A stretch of 64,000 nucleotides of DNA from Erysipelotrichaceae bacterium. Lineage in GTDB: Bacteria > Bacillota_I > Bacilli_A > Erysipelotrichales > Erysipelotrichaceae. The DNA is taken from the NCBI GenBank assembly GCA_017473265.1, contig JAFULQ010000026.1:62001-126000 (forward strand), in the 5' to 3' direction. Below, in pieces: positions 1-8,497 of the stretch (positions within the stretch are counted from its first letter, which is position 1; each line of letters starts with the position of its first letter). Under the pieces are notes generated by a model. It was not told the origin of the DNA and did not search any database. It was given only the letters and a program-made list of their open reading frames with translations. The position numbers and the translations under genes are program-made.

Positions 1-47
1 CGTTGTTCAGCATTTAATGTTTCAATGTTTTTACTATATTTAATCAA
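1..47 (-). CDS. start of a gene cut by the window edge (TTG start)
   Basis: Only the first 15 codons lie in the window. A full AGGAGG ribosome site at 55-60 (reading on the minus strand) stands 7 bases before a TTG codon at 45-47, just after the yqfD stop codon. The peptide begins MIKYSKNIETLNAEQ and has no motif I recognise. In Bacillus subtilis the gene after yqfD is phoH, so position makes a PhoH-family ATPase possible, but the few residues do not prove it. Confidence 0.5.
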   Translation of the reverse strand, partial: MIKYSKNIETLNAEQ

Positions 48-58
48 GCTTATACCTC

Positions 59-967
59 CTATGGTATCGTTATATCTTCTAACAAAGTGTAATGGACTTT
101 TAACAAAACTTTGTCTTCTTCTCTAGTATACTTCAAAATTGTTTCTTTCACAATTTTTTCATTACTAGTTATATATTGACTTACTTGATTACGACAATCA
201 AATAATAATTTAAAAAACAATACTCCATCATGCGTATTCTCATGAATTACACTGGACTCTATTGTATACCAAGTATATCCATACACCTTACCTTTTACAT
301 ATAAATCCTTTATCTGTCCATAAGAATCTAACATATACCCTTCTACTAAAGTACTTCCTTCATAGACAAAATCATGAATATTAACCACTTTATGACCATG
401 TTGTACATCAAATAAAGCAATTACAGCATCTTTTGTAGCATATAAAGGTTCTCTATACAATTCTGAGATTTCTACATGCTTTTTCTCACTAAAAGAAACA
501 TACAATTTACTTCCCTCTTTATAAGCTTCTAACCATGAAAGTTGTTGGTGATATTGCGTAAATAATTGCTGTTTTAGATCATTAACTTCTAAAGAAAAAT
601 ATGGCAAATCAAAATCCTCTATTTCACTAATTATATTTTGCTTTAATTTACCTTCATTACCAATTATTTCATATGAAAAAGTTGTATTTTGTAAAAGAAA
701 CCAAATACAACATACCATAACAATCTTCAGATAAAACATTATACTTTTACAATTTCGAAAAAACATACCCAACAAACCAGTTGTAAGAACATAACAAACA
801 GTATTTTCAGTAGATAGAAGATTACGATAAGCAAAAGAAGTATAAAAATAAATACCATCAACATATGTAATATCATACACATCTATAGAATAACGAGAAA
901 GAAATTCATTAAATGCATCTTCATCACCAATAAACTGATATAAATCATACCCTACACTTTTAAACAT
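59..967 (-). CDS. yqfD: sporulation protein YqfD
   Basis: Likely the conserved sporulation membrane protein YqfD, made in the mother cell; its biochemical role is unknown. It has 302 residues, with a hydrophobic stretch in two parts (about residues 57-71 and 76-92) that anchors a C-terminal domain of about 200 residues on the far side of the membrane. Residues 21-33 (EFLSRYSIDVYDI) resemble the FLN...I..WDI pattern near the N-terminus of the family. It is shorter than the roughly 400-residue Bacillus protein. The start overlaps the end of yqfC by 8 bases, and the order rpsU, yqfC, yqfD matches Bacillus. The call rests mainly on that order and on the membrane layout. Confidence 0.75.
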   Translation of the reverse strand: MFKSVGYDLYQFIGDEDAFNEFLSRYSIDVYDITYVDGIYFYTSFAYRNLLSTENTVCYVLTTGLLGMFFRNCKSIMFYLKIVMVCCIWFLLQNTTFSYEIIGNEGKLKQNIISEIEDFDLPYFSLEVNDLKQQLFTQYHQQLSWLEAYKEGSKLYVSFSEKKHVEISELYREPLYATKDAVIALFDVQHGHKVVNIHDFVYEGSTLVEGYMLDSYGQIKDLYVKGKVYGYTWYTIESSVIHENTHDGVLFFKLLFDCRNQVSQYITSNEKIVKETILKYTREEDKVLLKVHYTLLEDITIP

Positions 968-1157
968 ACTCTACCTCAATATGAGTGACAGATCCATATA
1001 ACAATGTTTCTGATATAGAATATTCTTTAATTCTCAGAGCTGTACCTATAATTGTATACATATGATTACGAGTTGAAAAAATCATTTTCTTTTCAGAAAT
1101 ATAAACAAATTGCACTTTCCCATCAAGTCGTAAATATTTTTCATCCAATACTAGCAT
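960..1157 (-). CDS. yqfC: YqfC/YabP-family sporulation protein
   Basis: A small protein of 65 residues built as a run of short beta strands, with the YabP/YqfC family pattern: L-x-L-D-G-K-V near residues 10-15, T-I-I-G-T-A-L near 35-41, and a hydrophobic end. In Bacillus, YqfC and YqfD are co-transcribed in the mother cell under sigma-E and are needed for normal sporulation. Here it directly precedes and overlaps yqfD, which supports the call. Bacillus YqfC is about 90 residues, so this copy is short. The ribosome site GAGGTG lies inside the loop of a perfect inverted repeat whose other arm holds the ATG (see 1154-1182). Confidence 0.72.
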   Translation of the reverse strand: MLVLDEKYLRLDGKVQFVYISEKKMIFSTRNHMYTIIGTALRIKEYSISETLLYGSVTHIEVEYV

Positions 1158-1182
1158 ACAATCACCTCATTGCATTGTATGC
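1154..1182 (-). promoter_or_regulatory. inverted repeat around ribosome site and start of yqfC, with CATACAAT box
   Basis: On the minus strand GCATACAAT (1174-1182) and ATTGTATGC (1154-1162) form a perfect 9-bp inverted repeat with an 11-base loop. The loop holds the ribosome site GAGGTG and the second arm holds the yqfC ATG. The first arm contains CATACAAT, which fits the -10 consensus CATACAnT of sigma-E promoters. I see no clear matching -35. Either a sporulation promoter with a very short leader, an RNA hairpin controlling translation, or both. Confidence 0.45.
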
Positions 1183-1209
1183 AAAAAAAAATAGAAGTTA
1201 CCTTCTATT
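1183..1209 (-). terminator. terminator after rpsU
   Basis: On the minus strand AATAGAAG-gtaa-CTTCTATT is followed by a run of T. The rpsU stop codon (1205-1207) lies in the first arm. It separates rpsU from yqfC. Confidence 0.85.
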
Positions 1210-1387
1210 TTTTCATTTTTCTAGCTTTTCTTGCGGCTTCTGATTTTAATTTACGAGCTACACCCGGTTTTACATAAAACTCTCTTTTGCGAGCCTCAGC
1301 AAGGGTTCCGTTGCGAGAAACTTGGCGCTTAAATCTACGTAAAGCATCATCAAGTGCTTCATTTTCTTTTACTACAACTCTTGGCAT
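1205..1387 (-). CDS. rpsU: 30S ribosomal protein S21
   Basis: Protein S21 of the small ribosomal subunit, which helps mRNA base-pairing at initiation. The start [20 protein letters not shown] and the basic C-terminus (ARKARKMKK) are typical, and the 60-residue length is normal. I take the ATG at 1385-1387 because GGGAGG lies 7 bases before it; the open frame extends 8 codons further but without a ribosome site. A strong promoter lies upstream at 1420-1447 and a terminator overlaps the stop codon, so it can be transcribed alone. Its place next to mtaB, rsmE and yqfC is the usual Firmicute neighbourhood. Confidence 0.96.
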   Translation of the reverse strand: MPRVVVKENEALDDALRRFKRQVSRNGTLAEARKREFYVKPGVARKLKSEAARKARKMKK

Positions 1388-1419
1388 TCCAAAACCTCCC
1401 TTCTGAAACAAGCATTAAC

Positions 1420-1447
1420 ATTATAGCAAATATTTATAAAAAATCAA
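1420..1447 (-). promoter_or_regulatory. sigma-A promoter of rpsU
   Basis: On the minus strand: -35 TTGATT (1442-1447), 16-base spacer, -10 TATAAT (1420-1425) preceded by TGC, which makes an extended -10 (TGnTATAAT). The rpsU ribosome site lies about 20 bases further on. Seen directly; assignment by consensus. Confidence 0.75.
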
Positions 1448-1459
1448 TACTATTTATTA

Positions 1460-2122
1460 TTAATAACTAGTTTTTACTGTTTTACCAGCAACTAATTGAC
1501 ATCCACCACTTGTACCAATACGAGTAGCACCCGCATTTAACATATTTTCGAAGTCTTCAGCAGTACGAACTCCACCTGCAGCCTTAACTTCACATACATC
1601 TTTAACAGTATCTTTCATCAATTTAACATCTTCAACTGTTGCTCCATTTGTAGAGAAACCTGTGGATGTTTTAACGAATGCTGCTTTTGCATTCATACTT
1701 AATTCACACGCTTTTACTTTTTCTTCATCTGTTAATAAACATGTTTCAATGATAACTTTTACACATTTACCACCAGCAGCTTCAACTACAGCACGAATAT
1801 CATCTTCTACTAATTGATAATTTTGAGATTTCATAGCCCCAATATTCATTACCATATCAATTTCATCCGCACCATTTTCGATAGCTTCTTTTGTTTCAAA
1901 TGCTTTAGTACCACTTGTTGTAGCACCCAATGGGAAACCTACAACTGTACAAACTTTAACATCAGTACCTTCTAAAGCTTCCTTACATGTTTTTACCCAT
2001 CCAGCATTTACACATACAGAGGCAAAATCAAATTCTTTAGCTTCTTCGCATAATTTTAAAATTTGTTCCTTTGTAGCATTTGCTTTCAAAAGTGTATGAT
2101 CAATATACTTACTCATTTTCAT
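1460..2122 (-). CDS. deoC: deoxyribose-phosphate aldolase
   Basis: Cleaves 2-deoxyribose 5-phosphate to glyceraldehyde 3-phosphate and acetaldehyde, the last step of deoxynucleoside use. The 220-residue TIM barrel has the Schiff-base lysine K151 in FVKTSTGF, the partner lysine K180 in EVKAAGGVR, and D89 in [11 protein letters not shown] place the start at 2120-2122 ([10 protein letters not shown]) because GAGGAG stands 7 bases before it; it overlaps the end of murE by 14 bases, so the two are co-translated. A pyrimidine-nucleoside phosphorylase (pdp, 14368) elsewhere in the window would feed the same pathway through deoxyribose 1-phosphate. No clear terminator follows. Confidence 0.95.
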   Translation of the reverse strand: MKMSKYIDHTLLKANATKEQILKLCEEAKEFDFASVCVNAGWVKTCKEALEGTDVKVCTVVGFPLGATTSGTKAFETKEAIENGADEIDMVMNIGAMKSQNYQLVEDDIRAVVEAAGGKCVKVIIETCLLTDEEKVKACELSMNAKAAFVKTSTGFSTNGATVEDVKLMKDTVKDVCEVKAAGGVRTAEDFENMLNAGATRIGTSGGCQLVAGKTVKTSY

Positions 2123-3587
2123 AAACATTCTCCTCACTTTCTCCAAAATAGTATTTATGAATTGCATCTTTCGCTGCAATATGATCCCCCATCCATTCAG
2201 TTTTTCCAAACTCATAGGATAAATAATTTTCATCCCCTTTACCAAGGATTAAAATTGTATCATTAACATTTGCGACTTCAATTGCTTGACGAATCGCATC
2301 ATAACGACTTTCAATGAAGATACAAGCGGTATTTTCAATTCCTTTACGAATTTCATTCGCAATATCTTCTGCACTTTCATTACGAGGATCTTCCTCAGTT
2401 AAAATAATTAAATCACAATACTTATCTGATAATCTACCAAAATCAATACGTTTTTTCGCATCACGATTTCCAGCAGAACCAAATACCGTAATAATACGTT
2501 TATCCGGTGCAGTAATAGATTTAGCATACTCATAAATCTTAATAAATCCATCAGGTGTATGTGCATAATCGACAATTACTGTAAATGGTTGCCCTTCTAC
2601 AATACGTTCCATACGGCCCAATACTTGAGGTAAGTTATTTACACGAGATAAAATATCTTCAATCGATACACCATATTCATGTAATGCCGCAATAGCCGCA
2701 AGCAAGTTATAAACATTAAACTTCGCTACTAAGTTTGTTTCCACTGGATATTCTACATTGTCATATAACAACGTGAACTTCGTACAATTAACCATTAATT
2801 GAATATCTACTGCACGATATGTACATTCTTTTTCTACACCATATGTAACAACATTTGCTTTAGTAGCTTGAATGAAACGATCACTATATTCATCATCAAT
2901 ATTGATAATTGCAGTTTTATTTGGCTTTAATAAAGTAAATAATTTTTCTTTCGCTTCATAATAATTTTCCATTGTGCCATGTAAATCTAAATGATCATGC
3001 GTTAAATTTGTATAAATCGCATAATCAAAATCAATAGAATCACAACGATGCATATCCAATCCAGCACTACTAACTTCCATCGATACACTTTTCATACCTG
3101 CTTGATACATTTCATCCAATGTACGATGTAAAGGTACAATATCTGGAGTTGTAAGCATTGCATCCTTTTCAACATCACCATAGAAAATACCAATGGTACC
3201 AATATAACCACATGGTTCAAAATGATTTAACAAATTACGAATGACTGTAGTAATCGTACTTTTACCATTGGTACCAGTAACACCAAACATTGTCATTTTA
3301 TGTGTACAATCGCCATAGAAACGAGACGCAACAACATTTAATGTATCTAATACATTTACTACTCGTATGTAAATTAAATCTGCATCATAATCTTTAATAT
3401 CATCAGAATGTACAATAACAATCGCTCCATTGTCCTTTGCTTGTTGAATGAACTTATGGCCATCATTAACCATTCCTTTTACACAAAAGAATATTGAATT
3501 TTTACTTTTTACACGAGAATCTGCCATCAAACTTTCAATTTCAATTTCAGGCGCACCCTCAAATAATCGTGATAATAACATTCTCAA
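2109..3587 (-). CDS. murE: UDP-N-acetylmuramyl-tripeptide synthetase (MurE family)
   Basis: Mur ligase that adds the third residue to UDP-MurNAc-L-Ala-D-Glu in the cytoplasm. The 492 residues show the three Mur domains: N-terminal substrate domain (DSR at 23-25, DGH at 42-44), ATP domain with P-loop [10 protein letters not shown] (102-111), then THDHLDLHG at 196-204 and a C-terminal domain. Three motifs deviate: the P-loop has GKS instead of GKT, the usual SSH(A)L reads SSAGL (173-177), and the amino-acid motif DNPR reads EDPR (399-402). The retained Arg favours diaminopimelate over lysine, but this is uncertain. It follows mtaB without a gap and overlaps deoC. Confidence 0.88.
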   Translation of the reverse strand: MRMLLSRLFEGAPEIEIESLMADSRVKSKNSIFFCVKGMVNDGHKFIQQAKDNGAIVIVHSDDIKDYDADLIYIRVVNVLDTLNVVASRFYGDCTHKMTMFGVTGTNGKSTITTVIRNLLNHFEPCGYIGTIGIFYGDVEKDAMLTTPDIVPLHRTLDEMYQAGMKSVSMEVSSAGLDMHRCDSIDFDYAIYTNLTHDHLDLHGTMENYYEAKEKLFTLLKPNKTAIINIDDEYSDRFIQATKANVVTYGVEKECTYRAVDIQLMVNCTKFTLLYDNVEYPVETNLVAKFNVYNLLAAIAALHEYGVSIEDILSRVNNLPQVLGRMERIVEGQPFTVIVDYAHTPDGFIKIYEYAKSITAPDKRIITVFGSAGNRDAKKRIDFGRLSDKYCDLIILTEEDPRNESAEDIANEIRKGIENTACIFIESRYDAIRQAIEVANVNDTILILGKGDENYLSYEFGKTEWMGDHIAAKDAIHKYYFGESEENVYENE

Positions 3588-4874
3588 TCACCCTTCTATT
3601 ACATTTCCCCATACTTCACCATCTAATAGATGTGTACACATAACGGAAACAATTTCATTTCTTCTATCAATTTCACTTTTTACTTTTACACTTACATATT
3701 CACTAGTGTGCCCCATTAGAATGCCATCTTGATAAGTCTCAAAATATACTTCCTTAACAGTACCTACTAGTCTTTGCTTATATGTATTGTACAATTGAAC
3801 AGAGCGTTTGGTCAAATATTTCACGCGATTCTTCTGAATTTGACCATTTACTTTCTCTTTCATTGTATGCGCAACTGTTCCTTCTTTACTTGAAAATGGG
3901 AATACATGTAAAAAAGAGAACTCCATCTTTTCTAAATTTACTAATCCTTGTTCAAATAATTCATCACTTTCATATGGGAATCCCACAATAATATCCGTAC
4001 TAATTGAAATATTTGGTAATTGTTCACGAATATATTGTAATCTAGAGATGAATTCTTCAACTGTATAAGGACGATTCATTTTTTCTAAAATTTCATTAGT
4101 AGAAGCTTGAACTGGAATATGGAAATGTCTTGCAATGCGTGGTTCTTCATGCATAAATGCAATCATTTCATCCGTAATTTCCGTAATTTCAATCGATGAA
4201 ATACGTAATCTTTGTAAACCTTCTACTTCTTTCATAAGACGCTTCATTAAATCGGTTAAATTATAGCCTTGATCTTGATAGCGTCCAGTATGAATACCCG
4301 TTAATACCAATTCTTTATGACCATCTTGAACAAGTGACTTCGCATTTTCAATAACTTCATCAATTGGTAAACAACGTTCTTTTCCTCTAGCATAAGGAAT
4401 AATGCAATAACTACAGAATTGGTTACAACCATCTTGAATTTTTAAATATGCACGAGTTTGTTGATAGCTCTTTAATGGCATAGAATCCATTGTATATTCA
4501 CGAGTATCTTCATACACAACTTTATGCATACGTGTAGCTAAGGCATCTAAAACTAATTCTGGTAATTGTTTTTTACCACTTGTCGCAATCACTAAGTCAA
4601 TATCATCCCATACATCTTGATTTTGACTAGTTTGTACATAACAGCCAACAGCGCATACAATCGCATCTGGATTCAATTTACGACATGCATGAATCTTTTG
4701 ACGACTTTTCGCACTGGCAACATTGGTTACTGCACAAGTATTAATAATATAAACATCCGCTTTTTCTTTATAAGAAACTTCTTCAAGTCCTTTTTGAAAC
4801 AATTGTTCACGATACCATTGTGATTCATACGAATTCACCTTACATCCTAATGTAACTAACGCAAATGTACTCAT
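3588..4874 (-). CDS. mtaB: tRNA t6A37 methylthiotransferase MtaB
   Basis: Radical-SAM enzyme that puts a methylthio group on t6A at position 37 of tRNAs reading ANN codons. The 428-residue protein has the N-terminal MTTase domain with three cluster cysteines (C11 in LGCKVNSYES, C47 in NTCAVT, C78), the radical-SAM CxxxCxxC at C150, C154 and C157, and a C-terminal TRAM-like end. The LGCKVNSYES start separates it from MiaB (TYGCQANERD), which is also in the window (27449). It sits between rsmE and murE with gaps of at most 2 bases, matching the rsmE-mtaB pair of Bacillus. Confidence 0.94.
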   Translation of the reverse strand: MSTFALVTLGCKVNSYESQWYREQLFQKGLEEVSYKEKADVYIINTCAVTNVASAKSRQKIHACRKLNPDAIVCAVGCYVQTSQNQDVWDDIDLVIATSGKKQLPELVLDALATRMHKVVYEDTREYTMDSMPLKSYQQTRAYLKIQDGCNQFCSYCIIPYARGKERCLPIDEVIENAKSLVQDGHKELVLTGIHTGRYQDQGYNLTDLMKRLMKEVEGLQRLRISSIEITEITDEMIAFMHEEPRIARHFHIPVQASTNEILEKMNRPYTVEEFISRLQYIREQLPNISISTDIIVGFPYESDELFEQGLVNLEKMEFSFLHVFPFSSKEGTVAHTMKEKVNGQIQKNRVKYLTKRSVQLYNTYKQRLVGTVKEVYFETYQDGILMGHTSEYVSVKVKSEIDRRNEIVSVMCTHLLDGEVWGNVIEG

Positions 4875-4876
4875 AA

Positions 4877-5590
4877 TTATTCCTCACTCATTGCATCAAT
4901 TACACTCAATGCATACAATCCTGCCGTTTCAGCACGTAAAATATTCTTACCCAATGAACATGGTTGAATACCCATTGATAACATCAAATCAATTTCCTTA
5001 GGATCAAAACCACCCTCAGGACCAATAATCACCATCACATCACATAAACCTTTTACATAATGCTTAATATGTTTTGATACATTTTCTTTCTCATACGCTA
5101 CTAAATTCACATCCACAAGATAATTCGGTAATTCTTTAATTGTAATTGGCGCTAATACTTCTGTGCATACTGTATGATGCGATTGTTCACAAGCCTCCAT
5201 CACAATTTTATTCCAACGAACTAATTTTTTATCTACTTTTTCATCATTACTTTTTACTACTGTACGACTTGTTTCTAAAGGAAGAATCTTTGTCGCACCC
5301 AATTCAGCAGCTTTTTGTAATACATATTCCCACTTATCTTTTTTAATTAATGCAGGAACTAAGATAATATTACGATGAATCCCATGTTCAATTTTCTCAA
5401 ACACTAAAGCCACTGGTTGTGATTGAATAAATTGAATCTTCGCCAAATACGCACAACCATCACAATCAACAATACGTACCACACTATCCGCTTTCATACG
5501 CAATACATGAGCAATATGATGTTGTTGTTCACTAGTAAATGCTACTAATTCATTCAAATTACACTTTTGTTCAACAAAATATTGTTGCAT
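4877..5590 (-). CDS. rsmE: 16S rRNA m3U1498 methyltransferase RsmE
   Basis: Methylates N3 of U1498 in 16S rRNA with SAM. The 237 residues comprise an N-terminal PUA-like domain (MQQYFVEQ...HHIAHVLRMK) and a C-terminal SPOUT/trefoil-knot domain with IIGPEGGFDPKEI and LGKNILRAETA, both hallmarks of the family. Length is normal. mtaB follows 2 bases later, the usual order in Firmicutes. Confidence 0.95.
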   Translation of the reverse strand: MQQYFVEQKCNLNELVAFTSEQQHHIAHVLRMKADSVVRIVDCDGCAYLAKIQFIQSQPVALVFEKIEHGIHRNIILVPALIKKDKWEYVLQKAAELGATKILPLETSRTVVKSNDEKVDKKLVRWNKIVMEACEQSHHTVCTEVLAPITIKELPNYLVDVNLVAYEKENVSKHIKHYVKGLCDVMVIIGPEGGFDPKEIDLMLSMGIQPCSLGKNILRAETAGLYALSVIDAMSEE

Positions 5591-5611
5591 AGACCCACCT
5601 ACTTTCTAACA

Positions 5612-5638
5612 TAGAAAACGTGTATAAGCATACACGTT
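5612..5638 (-). terminator. terminator after rluB
   Basis: On the minus strand AACGTGTAT-gctt-ATACACGTT is followed by TTCT. The 9-bp stem is strong but the T-tract short. The rluB stop codon overlaps the first arm. It separates rluB from rsmE. Confidence 0.65.
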
Positions 5639-6374
5639 AATCGACAATTAATTTACCACTTTCCGCTAAAGAGCGCAATTGTTTTACTTCAAAAGGTTTC
5701 AAACGACGATATTCCCCCATATTTAAGCCTTTATCTGTAATACATCCAAAACTCTTACGATGTAATAATGTCACTTCATGACCAAACACTTCCATCATAC
5801 GACGAATTTGACGGTTTCTACCTTCTTGAATTGTAATCTCAAAGAAAGTTTGTCCTTTTGTTGTATCTTTATTGGTAATCTTAATTTTACAAGGCAATGT
5901 TTGAACACCATCATCTAATACCACACCTTGTTCCAATTGTTTCAATTCTTCAATTTTTAAAATACCTTTAATAATAACATTATATGTTTTCTTAATATGA
6001 TAACGAGGATGAATCATCATATTTGTAAAATCACCATCATTCGTCATTAATAAAACACCACTTGATTCATAGTCCAAACGCCCTACTGGATAAATACGAT
6101 ATGGACAGTCAATCAATTCACCAACCGTTGCACGATCATGTTCATCACTATTTGTACAAATATATTTCTTAGGCTTATTCACAACATAATAAACCTTATC
6201 TTCTTTTTTAATACCTTTACCATCTACTTCAATGTATTGTTGCTTAGTCACTTTATAACCTAATTCAGTTATAACTTCACCATCAACTTTTACTTTTCCT
6301 TGCACAATTAATTCTTCGGCTTTTCTTCTGGAAGCAATACCTGCTTGTGCAATGACCTTTTGTAAACGTTCCAT
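5637..6374 (-). CDS. rluB: 23S rRNA pseudouridine synthase (RluB/RsuA family)
   Basis: Makes pseudouridine in 23S rRNA. The 245-residue protein has an S4 RNA-binding domain (MERLQKVIAQAGIASRRKAE, residues 1-20 and on) and the RsuA-type catalytic domain with the nucleophile D101 in PVGRLDYESSG and RNRQIRRM near the C-terminus. I use the ATG at 6372-6374 with GGAGAG 7 bases upstream rather than an in-frame ATG seven codons earlier. The adjacency of spmA, spmB and rluB is common in spore formers, and Bacillus has dacB-spmA-spmB-rluB (ypuL) in the same order. It is the last gene of the dacB operon here. Confidence 0.93.
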   Translation of the reverse strand: MERLQKVIAQAGIASRRKAEELIVQGKVKVDGEVITELGYKVTKQQYIEVDGKGIKKEDKVYYVVNKPKKYICTNSDEHDRATVGELIDCPYRIYPVGRLDYESSGVLLMTNDGDFTNMMIHPRYHIKKTYNVIIKGILKIEELKQLEQGVVLDDGVQTLPCKIKITNKDTTKGQTFFEITIQEGRNRQIRRMMEVFGHEVTLLHRKSFGCITDKGLNMGEYRRLKPFEVKQLRSLAESGKLIVD

Positions 6375-6400
6375 ATATTCACTCTCCAATCGCATTTATT

Positions 6401-6916
6401 TTAACATGTATAGAAAAATAACACTAGCAAAATCGCAAGACACATCCCAATTACATCAACAAAAAGCCCTATAGATAAAGCATTTTTCATATTTTTAACT
6501 TGAATACTTCCAAAATATAATGTCAAAACATATAATGTCGTATCTGTTGATGATTGAATCACACTAGCTAATACCCCTTCTATTGAATCTGGGCCAAAAG
6601 TATGAAAAATATCCATCACCAACGTTAAACTAGCAGAACCAGAAATTGGTCGAAAGAAAACAATTGGCCAAATAGAACTAGGGACACTGGGCACAAATCG
6701 CTTAACGATATTGCTTATATCCATTAATAAATGACTTTCTTTTAATAGGATTACCGCAAATAACATCGCCACCATTACTGGATATACTTCCATGAATACA
6801 ACTAATCCTTTTTTAACTCCTCTAATAAAACTTTGATAGGCATCTTGTTTATGATAACTTGAATACAAAAAGATTATAAATACAAAGCCTATAAGTAATT
6901 TATTTGTGATATCCAT
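6401..6916 (-). CDS. spmB: spore maturation protein SpmB
   Basis: Integral membrane protein of the nucleoside-recognition (Gate) family, needed with SpmA for full dehydration of the spore core. The 171 residues form about five hydrophobic segments; FFRPISGSASLTLVMDIF in the middle is typical of SpmB. Its start overlaps the end of spmA by 17 bases, indicating coupled translation. The exact transported compound is unknown for the family. Confidence 0.92.
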   Translation of the reverse strand: MDITNKLLIGFVFIIFLYSSYHKQDAYQSFIRGVKKGLVVFMEVYPVMVAMLFAVILLKESHLLMDISNIVKRFVPSVPSSIWPIVFFRPISGSASLTLVMDIFHTFGPDSIEGVLASVIQSSTDTTLYVLTLYFGSIQVKNMKNALSIGLFVDVIGMCLAILLVLFFYTC

Positions 6917-7478
6917 AGTTCACAATCCGATCGATAACTAATGCAATACAACAAGTAATGATTGTTACTATAATGGCATATGGCATAAATGATGATATAT
7001 CTTTAGAAACAAATTGAGCACGCAAACTAAGTATTGTAGTATTAAACAAAGTAACGCCTGCAGTATTCAATACTAAAAAAGTAACCATGGAACGAGTAGC
7101 TGTATCCGGATTTTTATTAGTCTTTTGCATTTCTTTCATAGCCAATAAACCACTAGGCGTTGCACAAGAACCTAATCCCAACATATTCATCAAGACATTC
7201 GCAACAATATAACTTTTCGCTTGATCTTGATTAGTTAAATCGGGAAATAAGCGATTTATAATAGGCGCAATCACCTTTTGTAATTTATCTAACAAACCAT
7301 TATCCATTACTACTTCTAAGATACCACTAAAAAAAGCTAAATTCGCTACCAATGGAATTACATAATCGAGTGTAGATTTCCCTATAGATGGCAATACATT
7401 ATTTAAAGAAACCAATGTACCATTAAACATAGAATATAGAATACTCAAAATGATTAAATTTAGCCACAAACGATTCAT
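6900..7478 (-). CDS. spmA: spore maturation protein SpmA
   Basis: Membrane partner of SpmB in the spore, with the Gate/nucleoside-recognition fold. The 192 residues have several hydrophobic segments, and the central stretch NVLMNMLGLGSCATPSGLLA corresponds to the conserved NALGLGNAATPLG motif of SpmA. The order dacB-spmA-spmB is the same as in Bacillus subtilis, and the start overlaps the end of dacB by 4 bases. Confidence 0.93.
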   Translation of the reverse strand: MNRLWLNLIILSILYSMFNGTLVSLNNVLPSIGKSTLDYVIPLVANLAFFSGILEVVMDNGLLDKLQKVIAPIINRLFPDLTNQDQAKSYIVANVLMNMLGLGSCATPSGLLAMKEMQKTNKNPDTATRSMVTFLVLNTAGVTLFNTTILSLRAQFVSKDISSFMPYAIIVTIITCCIALVIDRIVNYGYHK

Positions 7479-8437
7479 AGATAATCATAATACATACAAT
7501 TAGTACGTACATCACTTTGCCATTTCACAACTAGTTGTTTATTATCTTCATCCATAAACATCAATACGTGTCCATTTTGAAATTCTTCTTTTGTGCCATG
7601 AATCACAAAAGGTTGATCAATGACTACCAATTTTCCAGCAATCTTACTCACTTGTTCACGTATTAAGGTATACGCTTGAATTTCATTATAAAAATCAACG
7701 TATTGTCTTTGATGAAAATAGGCTTCTTCTCCCATTTCAAAGGATACAACAATACAGGTAATGTCATCTTTTCTAGCTGCTGAAACTAATGTATGTTGTG
7801 CTAATAAGGTATACCCTGTTTTTCCAGCAATCGTATACGGAAAGTTCCACAATAGTTTATTATGATTCACATATTGTTGATGCAATTGGTTGGTAAAATA
7901 CTTTGTTTGTGTAATTTGTAAAAAGATATCATTTTGTAAACAATATCTCATTAATAATGCTTGATCATATACTGTAGAAAGATTGCCTCCATCTTGATCA
8001 TCTAATCCACTAGGATTACGATATACTGTATTCTTCATTTGTAGTTCACTAGCTTTTTCATTCATCCAGATTATAAATTGATTGGTATCATTACCACCAA
8101 CATGATACGCAATCGCATTAGCCGCATCATTACCACTTTCCAACAACAAGCCATACAATAAATCAATCAAATTTACTACTTGATTTTGTTGTAAGTAAAT
8201 CATACTGCCATAACTATTACGAATTTCTTCTTTAACAATCCAACTATCTGTTAACTCCCCTTTTTCAATCGCGACAATTGCTGTCATTACTTTAGAAACA
8301 GATGCGATGCTTTGAACAACATCTTGATTTCTAGAACGATAAACCGTTAAATCTTCCCCATCCATGACAATATAACTATCAGCATATACATTAGTTATTG
8401 ATAAAAATAAGAAACATAGAATCATACATAGTTTCAT
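7475..8437 (-). CDS. dacB: D-alanyl-D-alanine carboxypeptidase DacB (spore cortex)
   Basis: Penicillin-binding protein 5* that trims the terminal D-Ala of cortex peptidoglycan in the outer forespore membrane space. It has a signal peptide (residues 1-19, ending NVYA-D) and the S11 peptidase motifs SxxK (S46-V-S-K49), SGN (101-103) and KTG (206-208). Length is 320 residues. I choose the ATG at 8435-8437 with GGAGGG just upstream; the open frame runs 47 codons further up, but that stretch crosses the scpB terminator. It begins the dacB-spmA-spmB-rluB operon and is preceded by a sporulation-like CATATAGTA box (8456-8464). Confidence 0.93.
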   Translation of the reverse strand: MKLCMILCFLFLSITNVYADSYIVMDGEDLTVYRSRNQDVVQSIASVSKVMTAIVAIEKGELTDSWIVKEEIRNSYGSMIYLQQNQVVNLIDLLYGLLLESGNDAANAIAYHVGGNDTNQFIIWMNEKASELQMKNTVYRNPSGLDDQDGGNLSTVYDQALLMRYCLQNDIFLQITQTKYFTNQLHQQYVNHNKLLWNFPYTIAGKTGYTLLAQHTLVSAARKDDITCIVVSFEMGEEAYFHQRQYVDFYNEIQAYTLIREQVSKIAGKLVVIDQPFVIHGTKEEFQNGHVLMFMDEDNKQLVVKWQSDVRTNCMYYDYL

Positions 8438-8455
8438 ATAGCACCCTCCTTTGTT

Positions 8456-8464
8456 TACTATATG
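8456..8464 (-). promoter_or_regulatory. possible sporulation -10 box of dacB operon
   Basis: CATATAGTA on the minus strand fits the CATAnnnTA -10 of sigma-K and nearly the CATACAnT of sigma-E. It ends about 6 bases before the AGGAGG of dacB and lies directly after the scpB terminator, where a new transcript must begin. No convincing -35 is visible. Confidence 0.4.
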
Positions 8465-8497
8465 AACAAAAGAAAAGATAGAGTACAATACTCTATC
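8465..8497 (-). terminator. terminator after scpB
   Basis: On the minus strand GATAGAGTA-ttg-TACTCTATC is followed by TTTTCTTTT. The perfect 9-bp stem contains the scpB stop codon TAG (8493-8495). Confidence 0.9.

Noticed and set aside
1430-1462. Terminator after deoC
   Set aside because: Only ACTA and TAGT with a long AT loop pair; too weak to call.
2123-2245. 40-residue N-terminal extension of deoC
   Set aside because: It lies in the coding sequence of murE in another frame, and the ribosome site points to the internal ATG.
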